A stretch of DNA of 64,000 nucleotides, taken from JBGTCD01 sp041749015. Its GTDB lineage: Bacteria > Bacteroidota > Bacteroidia > Cytophagales > Cyclobacteriaceae. The stretch is taken from assembly GCA_041749015.1 (NCBI GenBank), contig JBGTCD010000096.1, positions 5,637 to 69,636 of the forward strand, read 5' to 3'. The notes under the pieces were generated by a model. That model worked only from the letters and a program-made list of their open reading frames with translations, made no database searches and was not told where the DNA came from. Shown here in pieces: positions 23,742 to 32,505 of this stretch. Each line of letters begins with the position of its first letter. The stretch's first letter is position 1. Position numbers and translations under genes: made by a program.

Positions 23742-26700
23742 TTACGGGATACTGCTACCGGGTCCCGGGGAAACGGTAACACGCCTTCCTTTTTCAGTAG
23801 CATTTACAGTATTGTCATACATGGCCTCGCAGGAAATTCCAGGAAGATAGAAAGTTCCGGCATAGCTTGCATTGAGCATGATCCTAAATGTTTTTTGTTG
23901 GCCGGTGCCAAGGTCAAAGTAGGTCAATACTCTATCGTCACGTACATCCTGATAGTCAGGGGTGTCACCGCCTGCTCCTACAGCATCACCCATCACTCTG
24001 GTGTTAAGGATCTCCCATCCCGAGGGGAATATTTGCGTCAGGGCCATTTCTTTATACGGGGATCGGTGGCCCGGGTGGCGCACGGTGACCTCAGCAATGA
24101 AGTCAGTACCCTGAATAATGCTTGCCGGATTCATGGCAGTGCCGTTTTTGTCATAATACCGCACGCTCATGCTGAGGTCATTGGAGGAGGTTTCCTCCAT
24201 ACCTTCCTCTGGAAGGCCGTGCGCCACGATCCTGACAAACAATGGCGCTTCTGTCCTGTTTTTGAAACTCAGCTTACCGGATACATCATCAGGCAAATTG
24301 GCCACTGCAATAGGCAGATCCGTTTTAGCCTCAATGTTGCCTGCTCCCGGCACCTGGTAGTCAAAATGGATTTGGCCCGTGGTCCCCGATTCTTTCAGAT
24401 AAGCCCCCACGCCAATCAGGCAATAAGCAGTCGTTTGGGTGCTCATCCACTGATTGGGATCACTCATGATCTTGCTGAGCTCCTGGACTAGCAAAAATCC
24501 TTTTTCCTTCTCACCAAGCAATGCCAATGTTTCTAAAATCATTGCCTGGTCACGAACATTGGAACCATAGGTATAGCTCATTTCGCGATATTTAGGAACG
24601 TGGGTGCCCATGCCCGCTACTAAATCCAGGGCAGCCTGTTTTTGTCCTGCTATGGAGTAGGCTGCTGCCAGGCGCCATGCTGCGGTCATCGACATGTTGC
24701 CGGATTCCCGCATCCTGTTCATAGCTCCCATATCGGGGGCTCCGGCCAGGGCAAGGGTATAGAGCCGGTAAGCCTGCATCAGATCGCTATTGTGGTACTC
24801 CGATGGCCGCCAATTTCGGGCCTGACTCTTTTGAAATCTTTGCCAGTTTGAAAGTAATCCAGAAGGGAGGTGATACCCTTTTTTTTGGGCTTCCAGTAGG
24901 AAATGACCGGTATAGGAAGTGGCCCAGCTATTGGAATTTTCATTGCCAGGCCAGTAGGCAAAGCCACCATCATTTATCTGAAAGTTGGCTAATTTTTCAA
25001 TTCCGGCTTTGATATTGCTTTCAATATTTTCCTTTTGAGCCTGATCGAGCGGGGTGACCTCACTCAGATATAGCTGGGGAAAAACCTTGGAAATAGTTTG
25101 TTCCAGGCACCCATGTGGAAAACCCGTGAGATATTGGAGCCTGCCTGAAAAATCAATGGGTGGGATTGAGGATACCTCCAGTACGGCTTTGTTGGTGCCC
25201 TTCATTCCCGGCATAGGTATGGCAGCCTCCCAGGATGCCCCTGCAGCCACGATTTTATTCTCAATTCTGGATACCCTGGGGTTAGGATTGCGCACGAGGA
25301 CATCCGTCTCAGACACTGCCGTGTTAATACCGGAGGTTGCTTCAATCTCTGCTACAGCATTGCCCAATGCTTTGGCTACCTCCACTTCAAAATAAATGAT
25401 TTGCTCTCCTGGTGTACGGAACTGCACCTGCTTCTCAGAGGGCCCTTTGATTTTTAGCATGGCATTCGTCTTCAGTTTAATCTTTGCTGATTTGACGGAA
25501 TTATCATCAGCGAAAACCGTGACCGGTAGTTGAAATGTTTCACCCGGGCCTAACACCCTGGGCAGGGTACTCAATACCATGAGTGGCTGCTTGACCTTTG
25601 AGGATTTTTCGCTGTTGCCAAAGGCTTCAGGGCTTCCGGCTACCACCATGGTTCTCACCGCCCCCACATATTGAGGCATGGTAAACTGATGGCTGTTGGT
25701 ACCCCCCTTTTTTAATTCAAAAGGCCCCATATACACCACCACAGGTCTGAATCTATTGGATTTTAGATTTTGATCCTCTTCAGCCATGAGCATTTCCATA
25801 TCTCCACCTATGGATATGATCCTCTCCAGCCTGCCGCCATAGGCACCAATCACATACTCAAAGATATCCCAGGTTTTTACCCCAAGTCCTTCGCGGGCAT
25901 AAAATGTAGACCATGGGTCAGGAGTTTTAAATTTGGTGATGTCCAAAAGGCCCTCATCAATGACTGCGAGGGTATAGGCCATGGCTTTGCCTGATTTTTC
26001 TTTCACAGTAATATTGACTTTTTCTCCTGGCTTGAGTACGTCATTTATCCCAATTACCGGATCCAGATGGGTTGCCGGATTTTCCACCTTAATGGGGATT
26101 ACCCCAAATAATCTGGATGGCAGATCATTGGAGGTCTGCGCATGCTCCTGTATCAGCATAGCACTGACGTATACGTTAGGTGCCATGCTTTCGGTGACCT
26201 TAAAGGTGAATCTGTTTTCATCTGCTTCGGTATTTATCCAATGAGATTCGAGCACTCTGGAGCCGTTTTCGATGGTGATGAAGGCTTTGCCATTTTTGGA
26301 TCCGGGGATCGAAATCTTTGCCATTTCCCCAACTTCATAAGTGGTTTTGTCAGAAGAAAACGAAAGCATGGTAGCCCCGCCAGGTATATCTCTGCGGTCG
26401 CGCCCTGCCCAACCCGGCCAGTCAATATAGATCACTTTCCCGGTGCAATGGCCCGACTCTGTATCACAGGCACGGATCAGATACCGACCCCACTCGGGCT
26501 GGTCTACTCTGAATTTCCAGGTGGCTTTTCCATTCGAGGATTGTACCCTGCCCCGGCTTACGATCTGACTTTGGCTGCTGCCGGTATAATGCCCTAAATA
26601 GTCGTCACCGGAATCCCACCACCACCGCCAACTAATTTTTTGCAGGGTGAGGTCAATATTTTGATTATTTAGAGGTTTCCCATCGGCACTGAGAGTCACT

Positions 26701-29321
26701 ATTTGTGCAATATGGTCAGTGTCAGTTACCAACAGGTCAGACTGCCGGTCACCCTCAGGAGTGGTGATGCCCACAAAAGAATTGAATGGGTAATAGGGTA
26801 TGGTAAATTGATCGATGCTGAAATTGCCCCCATCCTCATACACCCGGCCTGAAAAAGTGGCCTTTAAGGCCCCGGGAGGGGTACCATCGACAAAGATTTG
26901 GGTATTCACACGGGCCTCACCCTGACTATTGACATACCCATCGAAAATATCATTTTGCTCAGGGTAGAAGGTCCTGGATGGATCATCGAAAGTATATCCG
27001 GGATATCCTTCAAAGGTGGTAGTAGTAGGAGAAAGCATCATTGAAAATTCTGCCTTGAGCCCGTTGGCAGGTGCGCCACTCAACCAATTGACTTGTAGCC
27101 TGCCGGTGATATCCTGGTCTGTAACCGAAAGTCTTTCTTTGCCAAAATCAAGCTTGATCTTAAGCCGGTTGGGTTTAATGGCTTCTACCATTAAGGATTT
27201 TGTAAATTCAGCACCCCCGGCCCGTACTTTTGCCATCCAGTTACCCGTAGGATCATCCTCATTGGTAGGGACAGAAAATCTGTAAAATCCACCAACATGC
27301 CTGGTGGTGTTGACCTCGTATACCGTTTGCCCCCGGGCATTGATTAGTTCAAACGAAACCGGGTGATTAGAAGGCAAGGGCTGCCGGTTGCGGTTGAGCA
27401 TGAAAGTAAGATGCAGGGTGTCCCCAGGCCTCCAGGCACCTCTTTCTCCATAAATAAAACCTTTGGTACCCTTTTGTACCGGATCGCCGCGTACATCAAA
27501 ATTTGAAAGTGGGATGGAGGACCCGTCATCCATTTTGAGATAACCAGTCTGGTCTTTGAATTTACCAATCAATACGAAGGTCCGGTTTTCCAACTGGAAA
27601 TGGGCAGTACCATCAGCTTTTGTTTTTTCTTTGCCCAGTATTTTGCCCTGATAATCATAAATAGTGATTTCAGCACCTGAAATGGGGGAGGCCGTTTTTA
27701 AATCCGTCACTAAGGCCAGTAGGCTGCCGTCATTGCCTCTCTTCGCCACGATACCGAGGTCACTGGCAAGTATATTTTTTTGCACCTCTTTTTCCTGGTT
27801 ATAATAAGACACATGGCAAGGATTGTTACGCTCTCTCCAGTTATATTCCGGGTGGTAGTAGTATTCAGAATATGAATCCCAGGACCGGTCAAAATCATCC
27901 TCAAATGAAATTTCCAAATCGGTCATTTCAATGGGCTCCAATATGGCACCATCACAGAAAAAAGCCGTGTGCTCCTTTTTGAAGCCTATTCTGATCTGAT
28001 ACAAAGCGCCCTGGTCAGCCTGGATGAGTTGGGAAAGATCGAGGGTGAATCGGTTCCATTTGCCCAGGTCGAGCACCCCCGTCTCCTCGAGGGGTATCAG
28101 TTTTTTCATGATGGGCTTCCCTACCCGGCGCAATTCGCTATTACCACTCAGGTGATTTACCTGAAGGAATTGGAGCATGTTTTGCTCATAAATCTGAATC
28201 ACCGTGACTTCTACTGCTCTAAGGTTCACCGCTTCGAAGGGCATTACCAGGCCTTCCGTGGAGGGTAGGATGGTCCCTTTCCCAATAAATTTAACCTGTG
28301 GTGGCAATTGCTCAAAGTTGAGCTTCAAATCAACCCCCTTGTCCAGCCGGTTGCCCTTGATGTTTCTGATACCCGGGCTGATCTTGATATTTTTTTCTCC
28401 TGTTTGGCGTATGGGGGGCAGCACTTTGACTTCATTTTGATTAATTTGGAAAGTAAGGGAAGGCACATCCTCTATGGTGATAAGGCCATTGAGGTTTTGA
28501 TCGGCATCCAGAGGATCAGAAAACTGGAGCAGGATATGTTGGCCCTCTCGCTGGTTGACGCGAGAGTTGACCAAAATAAACTGGCTTACAGCAGGTACAG
28601 AATAAGAGATGGTCTCATCCCTTTTGATCCCCAGAGGATTTCCCCTGACGGTCACATCTACCTTTCCGGATTCTCCGCCTCTTTGAATCCCTTCGATAGA
28701 TATAATATGGTCATTTGCAGGCCCCTCAGTATTGGTTTTGATGGCAAGGGATTTCCCCTGATGAGAGGCTTTTACCATTTCCAGGACCTGGTCGCTTTCA
28801 GCTAAATCTGCCGTGACCATTCTGGCCATGACTTGTATTCTGGAGATGTCCTGAGGGTCTGGAAACTGATGCCCCGTGATCTCAAACTCAAAGTCCTGAG
28901 CGATGGTCTGAAAGGAAAACTCAAAAACCTTATGCTGTTCCGGCACCTCCAATAGTTTGCCCAAATTAAGTTTGCCCACATACCGCTGACCCTGGGCCAT
29001 TTTTTCAGTGGGGGTGAACTCCAATGTTCTGGTATCAGTCCATTCGCTGGCACCTTTTATTCCCGGGCTAAATTCCAGCAAATTCTTTACTGACATCCCA
29101 TCTCCAAGAGGCTCGTGAAACCGAATGATGATGCTGCTCGAAGCGGACACAATACCACCAGTGTAGGTGCTGATATAGGCGCTAAATGCCGGGTCAATTC
29201 CTATGGGTCCTGACTGAGCAGCTTTGGAGTCTTGATTAAAATAGAATATTATTGAAATGACTGCAATTACGCAGACAACGGCAATAATAATTTTCGACTT
29301 ATTGGCTTTAAGGGAAGTCAT
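23742..29321 (-). CDS. Alpha-2-macroglobulin family protein
   Basis: 1859 aa, membrane-anchored by a single N-terminal segment (about 9-29, KIIIAVVCVIAVISIIFYF). Tandem macroglobulin (MG) domains follow, including the RGAWRPGDTLHLTFMLNRN and TYEVGEMAKISIPGS segments, then the alpha-2-macroglobulin core (YVGAVRTMVVAGSPEAFGN, VLSTLPRVLGPGETFQLPV). The thioester motif CLEQ is intact in FPHGCLEQTISKVFPQ near residue 1402. The complement-like helical domain and a C-terminal receptor-like region complete it. Bacterial homologues trap proteases in the periplasm through the thioester. They are often paired with penicillin-binding protein PbpC, which is absent on both sides here. Confidence 0.95.
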   Translation of the reverse strand: MTSLKANKSKIIIAVVCVIAVISIIFYFNQDSKAAQSGPIGIDPAFSAYISTYTGGIVSASSSIIIRFHEPLGDGMSVKNLLEFSPGIKGASEWTDTRTLEFTPTEKMAQGQRYVGKLNLGKLLEVPEQHKVFEFSFQTIAQDFEFEITGHQFPDPQDISRIQVMARMVTADLAESDQVLEMVKASHQGKSLAIKTNTEGPANDHIISIEGIQRGGESGKVDVTVRGNPLGIKRDETISYSVPAVSQFILVNSRVNQREGQHILLQFSDPLDADQNLNGLITIEDVPSLTFQINQNEVKVLPPIRQTGEKNIKISPGIRNIKGNRLDKGVDLKLNFEQLPPQVKFIGKGTILPSTEGLVMPFEAVNLRAVEVTVIQIYEQNMLQFLQVNHLSGNSELRRVGKPIMKKLIPLEETGVLDLGKWNRFTLDLSQLIQADQGALYQIRIGFKKEHTAFFCDGAILEPIEMTDLEISFEDDFDRSWDSYSEYYYHPEYNWRERNNPCHVSYYNQEKEVQKNILASDLGIVAKRGNDGSLLALVTDLKTASPISGAEITIYDYQGKILGKEKTKADGTAHFQLENRTFVLIGKFKDQTGYLKMDDGSSIPLSNFDVRGDPVQKGTKGFIYGERGAWRPGDTLHLTFMLNRNRQPLPSNHPVSFELINARGQTVYEVNTTRHVGGFYRFSVPTNEDDPTGNWMAKVRAGGAEFTKSLMVEAIKPNRLKIKLDFGKERLSVTDQDITGRLQVNWLSGAPANGLKAEFSMMLSPTTTTFEGYPGYTFDDPSRTFYPEQNDIFDGYVNSQGEARVNTQIFVDGTPPGALKATFSGRVYEDGGNFSIDQFTIPYYPFNSFVGITTPEGDRQSDLLVTDTDHIAQIVTLSADGKPLNNQNIDLTLQKISWRWWWDSGDDYLGHYTGSSQSQIVSRGRVQSSNGKATWKFRVDQPEWGRYLIRACDTESGHCTGKVIYIDWPGWAGRDRRDIPGGATMLSFSSDKTTYEVGEMAKISIPGSKNGKAFITIENGSRVLESHWINTEADENRFTFKVTESMAPNVYVSAMLIQEHAQTSNDLPSRLFGVIPIKVENPATHLDPVIGINDVLKPGEKVNITVKEKSGKAMAYTLAVIDEGLLDITKFKTPDPWSTFYAREGLGVKTWDIFEYVIGAYGGRLERIISIGGDMEMLMAEEDQNLKSNRFRPVVVYMGPFELKKGGTNSHQFTMPQYVGAVRTMVVAGSPEAFGNSEKSSKVKQPLMVLSTLPRVLGPGETFQLPVTVFADDNSVKSAKIKLKTNAMLKIKGPSEKQVQFRTPGEQIIYFEVEVAKALGNAVAEIEATSGINTAVSETDVLVRNPNPRVSRIENKIVAAGASWEAAIPMPGMKGTNKAVLEVSSIPPIDFSGRLQYLTGFPHGCLEQTISKVFPQLYLSEVTPLDQAQKENIESNIKAGIEKLANFQINDGGFAYWPGNENSNSWATSYTGHFLLEAQKKGYHLPSGLLSNWQRFQKSQARNWRPSEYHNSDLMQAYRLYTLALAGAPDMGAMNRMRESGNMSMTAAWRLAAAYSIAGQKQAALDLVAGMGTHVPKYREMSYTYGSNVRDQAMILETLALLGEKEKGFLLVQELSKIMSDPNQWMSTQTTAYCLIGVGAYLKESGTTGQIHFDYQVPGAGNIEAKTDLPIAVANLPDDVSGKLSFKNRTEAPLFVRIVAHGLPEEGMEETSSNDLSMSVRYYDKNGTAMNPASIIQGTDFIAEVTVRHPGHRSPYKEMALTQIFPSGWEILNTRVMGDAVGAGGDTPDYQDVRDDRVLTYFDLGTGQQKTFRIMLNASYAGTFYLPGISCEAMYDNTVNATEKGRRVTVSPGPGSSIP

Positions 29322-29426
29322 GTCAAATTAAGGTTGAGTGGACTTCTAATTTATGAACTTTTTTAAGCAATCTTTCAATGGCCCATTAAAAAAATTACCA
29401 GGGTTGTCAAAGTATTCCATGGCTGG

Positions 29427-29458
29427 TTTTCAGTTGATATCCATTTATCTTAGCTTTG
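29427..29458 (+). promoter_or_regulatory. Candidate Bacteroidota sigma promoter
   Basis: TTTT at 29427-29430 (three of four matches to the TTTG -33 element), a 20-nt spacer, then TAGCTTTG at 29451-29458, an exact match to the TAnnTTTG -7 element. The lipoprotein ATG is 23 nt downstream. Confidence 0.5.
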
Positions 29459-29480
29459 ATTATCATTAAAAATAACTAAC

Positions 29481-29924
29481 ATGAAGAATTTATTTGTCAC
29501 TTTAAGTTTATTAGCCATAGCAATAATGGTAGGATGTGGTACCGGCACATCTGAAAAAGCATCTGAGGAGGACCAGCAAGCTCAATACGATTCGCTCTTT
29601 GATGAAGTAATGGCTGTGCATGATGAGGTAATGCCTAAGATGGAAGAAATTCATAGTCTCAAAAAAAGGATAGAAAAGGAACTGGAAATCGTAGAAGGGG
29701 ATTCAGAGCAGGTCTTGAGGGATGCTCATAAGGAATTATCAGAGGCCGACCAGGGGATGCGCGATTGGATGCGTAATTTCAGAAAGCCGGCAGATGATTT
29801 AAGCATGGAAGAAAAAATGAATTACCTCAGGCAGGAAAAAGAATCCATTTCTAAAGTGAGCATGGATACGCATTCTTCTATTGACAATGCCAATGATGCA
29901 TTGAGAAGCCTTTCGGAAGAATAA
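29481..29924 (+). CDS. Helical lipoprotein of unknown function
   Basis: 147 aa. The signal ends AIMVGC (lipobox Cys19), so it should be lipid-anchored. The mature part is acidic and almost wholly helical, with heptad-like charged stretches (MPKMEEIHSLKKRIEKELEI, DAHKELSEADQGMRDWMRNF), suggesting a coiled coil or helical bundle. Similar short lipoproteins occur across Bacteroidota, but I know of no function. It is convergent with the cytochrome c gene, with only 4 nt between stops. Confidence 0.75.
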   Translation: MKNLFVTLSLLAIAIMVGCGTGTSEKASEEDQQAQYDSLFDEVMAVHDEVMPKMEEIHSLKKRIEKELEIVEGDSEQVLRDAHKELSEADQGMRDWMRNFRKPADDLSMEEKMNYLRQEKESISKVSMDTHSSIDNANDALRSLSEE

Positions 29925-29928
29925 AAAC

Positions 29929-30375
29929 TCAGGGCTTACAGTCGTCGAGAATTTTCCTTATTTCCTGGGGGGTTATCAATATATCCCGGTCTGTCCAGGT
30001 ATTGTAAATGTAAGTGGTGATTTCTGCAATCTCCAGATCGGTCAGGTTTGGGAAGGCAGGCATGGGTTGTACGTATTCGATATCATTGACCACAATGGGG
30101 TCCACGGCCCCATTTTTTATAATGCAAACTGATAATTCAAAGTTTTCCTCCATAAAATCAGAGGGATTGAGGGGTGGGTATAGCCGCCCGAGCCCCTTGC
30201 CTTCCTGTCCATGGCAATTGCTACAATGGGCCACATATAGGTCCCGGCCAAATACCATGTACTGTTTTTTTTTGATCTGATCTTCCCGGGATAGGTCTGA
30301 GGTATCGCCCTGACCGCCGCAGGCATTCAGGATCAGTCCACAGCCAAAGAATACCTGGATGTAAAGTTTAGACAT
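29929..30375 (-). CDS. Cytochrome c lipoprotein
   Basis: 148 aa. The signal ends ILNAC (Cys19 lipobox). The single haem site is CSNCH (Cys51, Cys54, His55) in YVAHCSNCHGQEGKGLG, and QPMPAFPNLTDLEIAEITTY supplies a likely distal Met ligand and the C-terminal helix typical of class I cytochromes c. It is probably an electron carrier at the periplasmic face. It overlaps the SCO gene by 8 nt as last gene of the operon HemJ-SCO-cytochrome c. Confidence 0.92.
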   Translation of the reverse strand: MSKLYIQVFFGCGLILNACGGQGDTSDLSREDQIKKKQYMVFGRDLYVAHCSNCHGQEGKGLGRLYPPLNPSDFMEENFELSVCIIKNGAVDPIVVNDIEYVQPMPAFPNLTDLEIAEITTYIYNTWTDRDILITPQEIRKILDDCKP

Positions 30376-31009
30376 TTTCTTTTAGCAGCACTTTAATGTC
30401 CTTGATAAGCTGGTCCACTGACTCGGGTTCGGTGCCATCATAGTACCCTCTGATGCGTTTTTGGGTATCGATAAGGATAAATGCCCCACTATGCATATAG
30501 CCACCGGGTGCATTAGGGTCCTCCCGCGCTGAGACCATATAACTTTTCTGTCCAATTTCATAGATGGTATCCTTATCACCGGTTACAAAATGCCATTTGT
30601 TGCTAGAAACCCCCAGTCGATCTGCAAAATCGTATAGCAACCCCACGGTATCATACTCCGGGTCAATGGTATGAGATAGAATCAACAAGTCGGGCTCATC
30701 TTTGTATGCTTCATAAACGCGAAGCATTTGGGTTTTCATGGTGGGGCATATATCAGGGCAGGTAGAAAAGAAGAAGTCAGCGATATAAATTTTACCCTCA
30801 AATGTATTTTCAGTAATGATGGTGCTGTCCTGATTTACAAAACTAAATGATGGTATGGTATGGTAGGTGGTGTCCTTGACGATTTGGCCGTTGACTTCCT
30901 TTTCATTGACTTCCATTCTCCCCAGGATGGGTAGTTTTTTTTCTGATCCACTCGGATTGCAGCCTGCTGTGTAGAGGAGTAGGATAATGCCTGCTAATAT
31001 TTTATTCAT
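30368..31009 (-). CDS. SCO1/SenC family copper chaperone lipoprotein
   Basis: 213 aa. The lipobox is YTAGC (Cys17). The thioredoxin-like domain holds the copper-binding CPDIC (Cys84, Cys88) in DFFFSTCPDICPTMKTQM and the third ligand His in GGYMHSGAFILID near residue 178. SCO proteins load copper into the CuA site of cytochrome oxidase or reduce its cysteines. Co-transcription with a cytochrome c (8-nt overlap) fits a respiratory role, though no oxidase subunit genes are in the window. Confidence 0.94.
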   Translation of the reverse strand: MNKILAGIILLLYTAGCNPSGSEKKLPILGRMEVNEKEVNGQIVKDTTYHTIPSFSFVNQDSTIITENTFEGKIYIADFFFSTCPDICPTMKTQMLRVYEAYKDEPDLLILSHTIDPEYDTVGLLYDFADRLGVSSNKWHFVTGDKDTIYEIGQKSYMVSAREDPNAPGGYMHSGAFILIDTQKRIRGYYDGTEPESVDQLIKDIKVLLKENV

Positions 31010-31544
31010 GATTTCGTTCCCTTATTTTCTTGTACTTATATATCGCAAAAAACAGGACCAATGTTATCAACACAAAGCCTAAAACTCCCCAGGCCATACT
31101 AAGCGTGCTTTTGAGTACGATTAAAAACACGATCGCTATTAACAGCAGGGTAGCCACCTCATTCCATAACCGGAGTTGAAAACTTGAATACCGGTATTGG
31201 TCACTCTGAAGCAAACTAAAAACGTAGTGGCAGGAAAAGTGATACCCGTAAAGCAACAATACCAGCACGAGCTTCAGGTGCATAAACCCCATCTGGAGCC
31301 ATTGTGGCTGTGACACCAGCATCAGCACACCAATGATCAGGGTGATAATGGCAGATGGCCAGGAAATGATGTACCATAGCTTTTTAGCGCTTTGTTTGTG
31401 GTGCAGAATTAAAATACTTCTATCCGGCTCGTTTTTAGTATTGGCCTCTGTTTGGTAAACAAAGATTCTTACAATATAAAATAGACCTGCAAACCAGGTG
31501 ACTATGAAAATGATATGCAGGGCTTTGATGTAGAGGAAATCCAT
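31002..31544 (-). CDS. hemJ: CopD/HemJ family membrane protein, likely protoporphyrinogen oxidase
   Basis: 180 aa with four to five membrane segments. The start DFLYIKALHIIFIVTWFAGL holds the conserved His and Trp, and MGFMHLKLVLVLLLYGYHFSC the second conserved His region, the HemJ signature. HemJ oxidises protoporphyrinogen IX to protoporphyrin IX in haem synthesis in the inner membrane. The neighbouring cytochrome c and SCO genes make haem use a sensible context. It overlaps SCO by 8 nt. Confidence 0.85.
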   Translation of the reverse strand: MDFLYIKALHIIFIVTWFAGLFYIVRIFVYQTEANTKNEPDRSILILHHKQSAKKLWYIISWPSAIITLIIGVLMLVSQPQWLQMGFMHLKLVLVLLLYGYHFSCHYVFSLLQSDQYRYSSFQLRLWNEVATLLLIAIVFLIVLKSTLSMAWGVLGFVLITLVLFFAIYKYKKIRERNHE

Positions 31545-31642
31545 ATTTTATTTGCTTGTGCAAAAATAGCGACTCGATTGGATTAATTTTGAGTAATTCC
31601 TGTTTTCTTGATTGAGTATTTATTTTCAGCGTAATTTAAATA

Positions 31643-32341
31643 ATGGCAGAAAAAAGCAGCCTTTGGTTTTTTCAAAATGTAGATCTCTACGATTTGCTTT
31701 GTCCGGTTAAAACAGGCCAGGCAGATCAAAGCCATAAAATGGTTACTTTTAATAAAAATGACTTCATCTATTTTACCCATGAACCTTCCAAAGCCATTTA
31801 CATGATTGAAGAAGGCCGGGTTAAGGTTGGTCATGTGATGGATAATGGAAAAGAGGTGGTTAAGGCAATTCTTAGCAAGGGAGAGATTTTCGGTGAACTG
31901 GCATTGGCCGGAGAGGAGCAACGTGCTGATTATGCCCAGGCCCTTGACAATAAGACCAGGGTATGCCCCATGACTGTAGATGAAATGAAAGCGCTCATGG
32001 CTGAAAATCAGGAGCTCAGCTTTAAAGTGGTAAAACTCATTGGGGACCGGGTACAAAAACTTGAGCGAAAACTGGAATCTCTGGTTTTTAAAAATGCGCG
32101 TACCAGAGTTTTGGAATTTCTCAGAGATGCTGCCGAGTGGAAAGGCCAGAAGGTAGGCTTTGAAATAATGATCCGCACCTCATTGACGCACCAGGATATA
32201 GCAGGGCTCACCGGCTCCTCACGCCAGACCGTGACCACTATCCTAAATGAACTCAAAGACAGCAATATCATAAATTTTAACCGGCGGCAGATATTGATCC
32301 GGGATTTGGAATCCTTAAAACGGATGATTCAGTCCGCTTAG
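31643..32341 (+). CDS. Crp/Fnr family transcriptional regulator
   Basis: 232 aa. The cyclic-nucleotide-binding fold is at about 25-140 (IYMIEEGRVKVGHVMDNGKE, ILSKGEIFGELALAGE), a long dimer helix at 140-165, and the helix-turn-helix at 195-215 (LTHQDIAGLTGSSRQTVTTI). The FNR cysteine cluster is missing, so no Fe-S oxygen sensing; the effector is unknown. It is divergent from the HemJ-SCO-cytochrome c operon across 98 bp, so control of that operon is possible but only positional inference. Confidence 0.92.
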   Translation: MAEKSSLWFFQNVDLYDLLCPVKTGQADQSHKMVTFNKNDFIYFTHEPSKAIYMIEEGRVKVGHVMDNGKEVVKAILSKGEIFGELALAGEEQRADYAQALDNKTRVCPMTVDEMKALMAENQELSFKVVKLIGDRVQKLERKLESLVFKNARTRVLEFLRDAAEWKGQKVGFEIMIRTSLTHQDIAGLTGSSRQTVTTILNELKDSNIINFNRRQILIRDLESLKRMIQSA

Positions 32342-32505
32342 ACTGGTTTTTAACCCAGCATCCATTTTTAGGACTATCTTTTTGAAAGTTTTCTATTTTT
32401 GACAAAAATTATACTCTTATGAAATCGAACACGAAACGCTTCCTCACACATAGGAATGTTTATAAGTGAGATTCCATCTGACCATAAAAAAATAAATATA
32501 AACAG

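Noticed and set aside
31583..32056. 157-residue frame antisense to the Crp-family gene
   Set aside because: Lies wholly opposite a clear Crp-family gene plus its leader and has no domain; an antisense shadow.
31643..32341. FNR-type oxygen sensor
   Set aside because: The N-terminal cysteine cluster needed for the Fe-S centre is missing.
32419..32469. 16-codon frame (MKSNTKRFLTHRNVYK) in the leader of the M28 peptidase gene
   Set aside because: Too short and without coupling or attenuator structure; a weak CTCAC/GTGAG pair nearby is not convincing.
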